A DNA stretch of 9,919 nucleotides from NCBI GenBank assembly GCA_964350865.1, contig CAYGLJ010000036.1:1-9919 (forward strand), given 5' to 3'. Source of the stretch: Pontimonas sp964350865. Lineage in GTDB: Bacteria > Actinomycetota > Actinomycetes > Actinomycetales > Microbacteriaceae. This document shows positions 6,091 through 9,919 of the stretch, piece by piece; position 1 is the first letter of the stretch, and the number at the start of each line of letters is the position of its first letter. Made by a program: the position numbers and the translations under genes. The notes below the pieces were generated by a model that did no database searches, was not told where the DNA came from, and was given only the letters and a program-made list of their open reading frames with translations.

Positions 6091-7458
6091 ATGACCCCGG
6101 CGGGAACAGCAGCCCAGAACGCTGCGGTGGCCCGGCCGGAAGCAGCGGACACCGTCATCTTCGAGGGTGGAAAGCCGCTCGTCGGTGAGGTCTCCGTCCG
6201 AGGCGCCAAGAACCTTGTCACCAAGGCCATGGTGGCGGCACTCTTGGCCGACACCCCGAGCACCCTCAAAGGCGTTCCCGCCATCAGCGATGTTGCGGTT
6301 GTCCGAGGTCTTCTCGAAGCCCACGCCGTCACCGTCACCGAAGATGTCGATGGCGAACTGGTCCTCGACCCTCGCGGGGTTAAGAGTGCGCACTTTGCCG
6401 AAATCGATGCTCACGCGGGGTCCAGTCGAATTCCGATTCTGTTCTGTGGTCCACTTCTTCATCAGTTGGGAGAGGCGTTCATCCCCGACCTGGGTGGGTG
6501 CCGTATCGGGGATCGTCCCATCAACTTCCACCTCGATGCCCTCCGTGCTTTTGGTGCGGAGCTCGAGAAAAGCTACGAAGGTATCCGCCTAAAGGCACCC
6601 CAGCGCCTTGTTGGGGCGAAGGTCGATCTTCCCTATCCCAGCGTGGGAGCCACTGAGCAGGTCTTGCTCACCGCGGTGCGCGCCAAAGGGGTGACCGAGC
6701 TCACCAACGCGGCCATCGAGCCAGAGATCATCGACCTCATCGCGATTCTGCAAAAGATGGGCGCCATCATCGTGGTGGAACCCAATCGGACCATTGTGAT
6801 CGAGGGCGTCGAGTCACTGGAGGGCTACAACCACCGCGCTATCGCGGATCGCAACGAGGCCGCCAGTTGGGCGGCAGCGGCGCTGGCGACCCGGGGGGAC
6901 ATTTATGTTCGCGGCGCACACCAGCAAGATTTGATGACGTTCCTCAACGTTTACCGGAAAGTGGGAGGCCTGTTCGATATTGATGACGAGGGAATCCGCT
7001 TCCGTCACCCGGGTGGAGCAATCAGCCCGGTCGTCATTGAGACTGACGTGCACCCCGGCTTCATGACCGACTGGCAACAGCCGATGGTTGTTGCGCTCAC
7101 CCAAGCCGAGGGTCGCTCCATCGTGCACGAGACCGTCTATGAGAACCGATTCGGGTTTACCGATGCACTGGTCCAGATGGGCGCCAACATCGAGGTGTAC
7201 AAAGAAGGTATTGCCAGCATTACCCGTCGAGTGCCCCGGCGCCCGCTCGAGCAGGCAGCTGTCATTACCGGTCCCACACCCCTGCGTGGAGCCAATATCC
7301 GCGTGCCTGACCTGCGCGGTGGATTCAGTCACGTGATTGCCGCAGTGACCGCCCAGGGCCGATCCGAGGTCAGCAATATTGGCATCATCTCGAGAGGGTA
7401 TGAGCACCTGTTGCAGAAGCTTGACGGTCTAGGTGTGAGCTTCGAGCTCGGGGCGTAA
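6091..7458 (+). CDS. murA: UDP-N-acetylglucosamine 1-carboxyvinyltransferase
   Basis: MurA transfers enolpyruvate from phosphoenolpyruvate to UDP-GlcNAc, the first committed step of peptidoglycan synthesis, in the cytoplasm. The 455-residue product is longer than E. coli MurA, partly through an Ala-rich N-terminal extension of ~20 residues. The substrate-binding Lys40-Asn41 pair lies in VRGAKNLVTKAMVAALL, the actinobacterial form of this block. The active-site loop FIPDLGGCRIGDRP has the catalytic cysteine at residue 137, so the enzyme should be open to fosfomycin alkylation, unlike Cys-to-Asp forms. Further landmarks are PSVGATEQVLL, the IADRNEAASW segment, FMTDWQQPM with the conserved Asp, and VPDLRGGFSHV near the end. 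GAGGAG at 6078-6083 lies 7 nt before the ATG, inside the end of leuD. It is joined to leuD with no gap and to plsC by a 5-nt gap, so it depends on the leu promoter unless an internal one exists. Confidence 0.95.
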   Translation: MTPAGTAAQNAAVARPEAADTVIFEGGKPLVGEVSVRGAKNLVTKAMVAALLADTPSTLKGVPAISDVAVVRGLLEAHAVTVTEDVDGELVLDPRGVKSAHFAEIDAHAGSSRIPILFCGPLLHQLGEAFIPDLGGCRIGDRPINFHLDALRAFGAELEKSYEGIRLKAPQRLVGAKVDLPYPSVGATEQVLLTAVRAKGVTELTNAAIEPEIIDLIAILQKMGAIIVVEPNRTIVIEGVESLEGYNHRAIADRNEAASWAAAALATRGDIYVRGAHQQDLMTFLNVYRKVGGLFDIDDEGIRFRHPGGAISPVVIETDVHPGFMTDWQQPMVVALTQAEGRSIVHETVYENRFGFTDALVQMGANIEVYKEGIASITRRVPRRPLEQAAVITGPTPLRGANIRVPDLRGGFSHVIAAVTAQGRSEVSNIGIISRGYEHLLQKLDGLGVSFELGA

Positions 7459-7463
7459 CTGCG

Positions 7464-8198
7464 GTGTCGAACACTCCGGTGACGAGGCGCTCTGCTGAAA
7501 TTCGGTGGAGGATTATTGCCTTCCTCGTGCTGCCCATTTTTGGAGCCATGGTCAAACTTCGAATTCGTGAGGGATCGAAACTGCCCGCCTCGGGGCCCTT
7601 CATCCTCTCGCCCAATCACTACAGCGAAATCGACCCCATCGTCATGGGGGTTGTCGTCTGGAAGCTTCGACGAACACCACGTTTTCTGGCCAAAGCCTCA
7701 CTGTTTCGGGTTCCAGCGCTGGGCTGGTTGATGCGCTTCACCGGTCAGATTCCTGTCGAGCGTGATGCGTCAGCGCAGCTGGGACAGCCCCTGCAAGCGG
7801 CAAAACTGTTGACGGATAGAAACCAGGGGGTCATCGTCTATCCCGAGGGAACGCTGACGAAAGACCCCGAGCTGTGGCCCATGAGAGGCAAGTCAGGTGC
7901 GATTCGGATGGCTCTCGAGCAAAACATCCCCCTCTATCCTGCGGCGCACTGGGGTACCCAACACTGGATGGGCCGCTATGCCAAGAAAATCCGCTTTTTC
8001 CCTCGGACCACCATTGATGCCGTCGTGGGCGAACCCTTTGACCTCAGCGAATACCAGGGAAAAACCCTCACCCGCGAGTTGTTAGAGGAGGCCACAGACA
8101 AACTCATGCAGGAGATTGCGCGGCTCGCAGGGTCACTGCGCGGTGAGACTCCGCCAGCAGTCCTGCATGATGGCACTGGAGCCAAGGAGACGCGATGA
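7464..8198 (+). CDS. plsC: 1-acyl-sn-glycerol-3-phosphate acyltransferase (PlsC family)
   Basis: PlsC-type enzymes add the second acyl chain to lysophosphatidic acid, giving phosphatidic acid at the inner membrane face. The 244-residue protein has one hydrophobic stretch near residues 17-30 (IIAFLVLPIFGAMV), a likely membrane anchor. The catalytic HX4D motif is seen as NHYSEID with His52 and Asp57. The GQIPVERD segment follows, then the EGT motif at 128-130 in VYPEGTLT with the usual SGAIRMA helix after it. The start is a GTG five bases after the murA stop. It lacks a clear Shine-Dalgarno sequence, so reinitiation after murA is likely. The final TGA overlaps the gpsA ATG by four bases. The closeness to gpsA supports a glycerolipid role, though some family members acylate other acceptors. 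The tail after residue ~225 is low in conserved features. Confidence 0.9.
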   Translation: MSNTPVTRRSAEIRWRIIAFLVLPIFGAMVKLRIREGSKLPASGPFILSPNHYSEIDPIVMGVVVWKLRRTPRFLAKASLFRVPALGWLMRFTGQIPVERDASAQLGQPLQAAKLLTDRNQGVIVYPEGTLTKDPELWPMRGKSGAIRMALEQNIPLYPAAHWGTQHWMGRYAKKIRFFPRTTIDAVVGEPFDLSEYQGKTLTRELLEEATDKLMQEIARLAGSLRGETPPAVLHDGTGAKETR

Positions 8199-9193
8199 CT
8201 CACATAGCCGTTCTGGGCGCAGGGTCCTGGGGGACCACCTTTGCCAAAGTGCTCGCTGATGGTGGCTCCGAGGTGGTCGTCTGGGCCCGGCGCCAAGAAA
8301 TTGCTCAGGAGATTCGTGACACCAATCGCAACTCCGACTACTTACCGGGCATTAATCTGCCGAAGAATCTCGGTGCGTCCACCGATATGGCCCAGGTTCT
8401 CCAGGGAGCTCACCAGGTCTATCTCGCCGTGCCGAGCCAACACCTTCGCGCCAATCTGCGGGACGCGAGTGCTCACATTGCTCCTGACGCGCTGGTGATC
8501 AGCTTGATGAAAGGCGTGGAAGCGGGCACGGGGCTTCGCATGAGCGAAGTCATCGCGGAAGAAGGCATCGAGTCCTCCCGCATCGCCGTCGTGAGTGGGC
8601 CGAACTTGGCGTTGGAGATTGCCCGGGAACAACCCACAGCGGCCGTCGCTTCCTCCGATAACGAGGACGTGGCCAGTGCTGTTGCCACGGCTGCTACCAA
8701 CCCCTACTTCAAGACCTTTATCAATACGGATGTGGTGGGGACCGAGTTTGGTGGAGTCCTGAAAAACCTCATCGCCGTGGCCGTTGGCATCGCTGATGGT
8801 GTGGGCTATGGAGAGAACACCAAAGCGTCCATCATCACCCGTGGCTTGGCCGAAATCAGCGCGTTCGCCGCGGCTTTTGGTGCGCGACCCCAGACAATGT
8901 CTGGTCTTGCGGGCTTGGGAGACCTCATCGCAACGTGTGAATCACCACTGTCGAGAAACAACACCGCAGGTCGCCTCCTGGGTCAAGGTCACAGCTTCAC
9001 CGACGTCGTCGCCACCATGAACCAAACCGCAGAAGGGCTCTCCGCGGTCAAACCCGTCCTCGAATTAGCGGCCAGCAAAGGAATTGCGATGCCGATTGTG
9101 ACGCAGGTGGGTCAGGTGTTGGATGGTTCCCGGGACCCCCGCGAACTGGCGCCACATTTCGCCACCGATTCGGACACTCCTGAGGGCGAATAG
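8195..9193 (+). CDS. gpsA: NAD(P)-dependent glycerol-3-phosphate dehydrogenase
   Basis: GpsA reduces dihydroxyacetone phosphate to sn-glycerol-3-phosphate, the backbone of membrane phospholipids, in the cytoplasm. The 332-residue length is normal. The N-terminal nucleotide-binding fold starts at once with IAVLGAGSWGTTFA, glycines 8, 10 and 13 forming GxGxxG. MKGVEAGTGLRMSEV, the SGPNLALEIA signature and GGVLKNLIAVAVG with catalytic Lys190 follow. The C-terminal helical domain holds YGENTKASIITRGLAE and GLAGLGDLIATC...SRNN, the segment that binds substrate phosphate and cofactor. The ATG overlaps the plsC stop (ATGA), with AAGGAG at 8184-8189 as ribosome binding site. It directly precedes an alpha/beta hydrolase gene. 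The product feeds PlsC-type acylation, which explains the pairing. Confidence 0.96.
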   Translation: MTHIAVLGAGSWGTTFAKVLADGGSEVVVWARRQEIAQEIRDTNRNSDYLPGINLPKNLGASTDMAQVLQGAHQVYLAVPSQHLRANLRDASAHIAPDALVISLMKGVEAGTGLRMSEVIAEEGIESSRIAVVSGPNLALEIAREQPTAAVASSDNEDVASAVATAATNPYFKTFINTDVVGTEFGGVLKNLIAVAVGIADGVGYGENTKASIITRGLAEISAFAAAFGARPQTMSGLAGLGDLIATCESPLSRNNTAGRLLGQGHSFTDVVATMNQTAEGLSAVKPVLELAASKGIAMPIVTQVGQVLDGSRDPRELAPHFATDSDTPEGE

Positions 9194-9195
9194 TC

Positions 9196-9919
9196 ATGCT
9201 CACCACGGTGGGGACCAGCTCCCTGGTTGCCGAAAAATTCGGGTCGGGGCCCCTGAGGGCCATCGCGCTTCATGGTTGGGGTAGAACCGGAGCTGACTTT
9301 GCGCGCATTCTGGAGGGCCATAGTGCTCTTGCTGTTCACCTGCCAGGTTTTGGGCCAGCACCCGCGCCCCCTGCAGCGTGGTCGAGCGAAGACTATGCGC
9401 GAGAAGTAGCTACAGCCCTCGAAGGAATGGGGCCCCTCGTCGTGGTGGGTCACTCCTTTGGCGGGCGCATTGCGGTGAGGTTGGCGGCCGCTTACCCTCA
9501 CCTTGTTTCACACCTGGTGTTGACCGGGGTGCCCCTCACCCGGGTGAATACTCCCTCCAAGCCGAAGCGTGGTTTCCAGCTGGCCAAGGCGCTGTATCGA
9601 GCGAAGCTGATTCCCGAATCGGTGATGGAGTCGGCTCGCCAGAAGTATGGCTCGCTCGATTACCGCAGCGCCACAGGCGTGATGCGAGAGATTTTGGTGC
9701 GCGTGATTGCCGAGGACTACCTGGATGACGCGACCCGAGTCACCTGCCCGGTCACGATGGTCTGGGGGGAGCAGGATAAGCCCGCACCGCTGGCTGCTGC
9801 CCAGCGTGCTCTCGAGTTTTTCCCCTCTGCAACGCTCCGCGTTGTCTCCGGGGCGGAACACCTCCTGGAGGGTACCCTCGAGCAAGAGGTCGCATCGGCT
9901 GTGGCCGATGCACTGCGCG
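9196..9919 (+). CDS. Alpha/beta-fold hydrolase (3' end cut by the window)
   Basis: The frame starts at ATG 9196, two bases after the gpsA stop and 9 nt after GAGGG (9182-9186), and stays open for 241 codons to the window edge. The protein has the classic alpha/beta hydrolase parts. HGWG at residues 26-29 forms the oxyanion hole. VVGHSFGGR carries the nucleophile Ser87, WGEQDKP the acid Asp194 and SGAEH the catalytic His222, so the triad is complete. The short cap region between about 115 and 165 is basic (SKPKRGFQLAKALYRAKL). No signal peptide is seen, so it is probably cytoplasmic. The last residues visible form the usual C-terminal helix, so little is missing. The substrate cannot be deduced; an esterase, thioesterase or lipase-like lysophospholipase would suit its neighbours. 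Its place in the operon suggests an envelope role, which is inference. Confidence 0.85.
   Translation, partial: MLTTVGTSSLVAEKFGSGPLRAIALHGWGRTGADFARILEGHSALAVHLPGFGPAPAPPAAWSSEDYAREVATALEGMGPLVVVGHSFGGRIAVRLAAAYPHLVSHLVLTGVPLTRVNTPSKPKRGFQLAKALYRAKLIPESVMESARQKYGSLDYRSATGVMREILVRVIAEDYLDDATRVTCPVTMVWGEQDKPAPLAAAQRALEFFPSATLRVVSGAEHLLEGTLEQEVASAVADALR

Noticed and set aside
1..9919. Mobile elements, CRISPR arrays, phage or defence genes
   Set aside because: No transposase, integrase, direct-repeat array, terminal inverted repeats or attachment-site duplication at either tRNA gene was seen. All recognisable genes are housekeeping.

Overview
The window looks like ordinary chromosome from a Gram-positive, moderately GC-rich actinobacterium. 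It is most likely a member of Micrococcales/Microbacteriaceae, possibly a small-genome aquatic lineage. The pointers are the GluRS start sequence style, the actinobacterial MurA variant (GAKNLVTKAMVAALL), the leuC-leuD-murA-plsC-gpsA order, the TAnnnT-type -10 boxes and the very short intergenic spaces. The taxonomy is inferred from protein character and gene order, not from a search. Every gene is on the + strand.

Left part (1-2836): the last 36 codons of a membrane protein; then gltX (glutamyl-tRNA synthetase), tRNA-Gln(CTG), a YegS/DagK-type lipid kinase and tRNA-Glu(CTC). GluRS and its two probable tRNA substrates therefore lie together. In bacteria of this type GluRS normally charges both tRNAs, and GatCAB amidates Glu-tRNA(Gln). 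The acceptor ends fit this: U1-A72 on tRNA-Gln and G1-C72 on tRNA-Glu. gltX and the lipid kinase lack a Shine-Dalgarno sequence and have a -10-like box just upstream of the ATG, which suggests leaderless mRNAs.

Middle (2837-4057): a strong hairpin with A/T flanks probably ends the tRNA-Glu unit. A TerC/Alx-family membrane protein follows, then a 131-nt spacer that forms the leader of the leu genes and contains potential alternative hairpins and a Leu-containing mini-ORF.

Right part (4058-9919): a tightly packed operon with gaps of 0-5 nt or short overlaps. It holds leuC and leuD (isopropylmalate isomerase, leucine synthesis), murA (first committed step of peptidoglycan), plsC (1-acylglycerol-3-phosphate acyltransferase), gpsA (glycerol-3-phosphate dehydrogenase) and an alpha/beta hydrolase that runs off the window. 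GpsA supplies the glycerophosphate backbone and PlsC makes phosphatidic acid. The separate lipid kinase can also make phosphatidic acid from diacylglycerol. The theme is envelope biogenesis joined to leucine synthesis.

I see no mobile element, CRISPR array, phage gene, toxin-antitoxin pair or defence island. I found no convincing undescribed system. The points most worth a second look are the leuC leader, the leaderless starts, and the hydrolase at the operon position where I would expect a cell-wall gene such as ddl.
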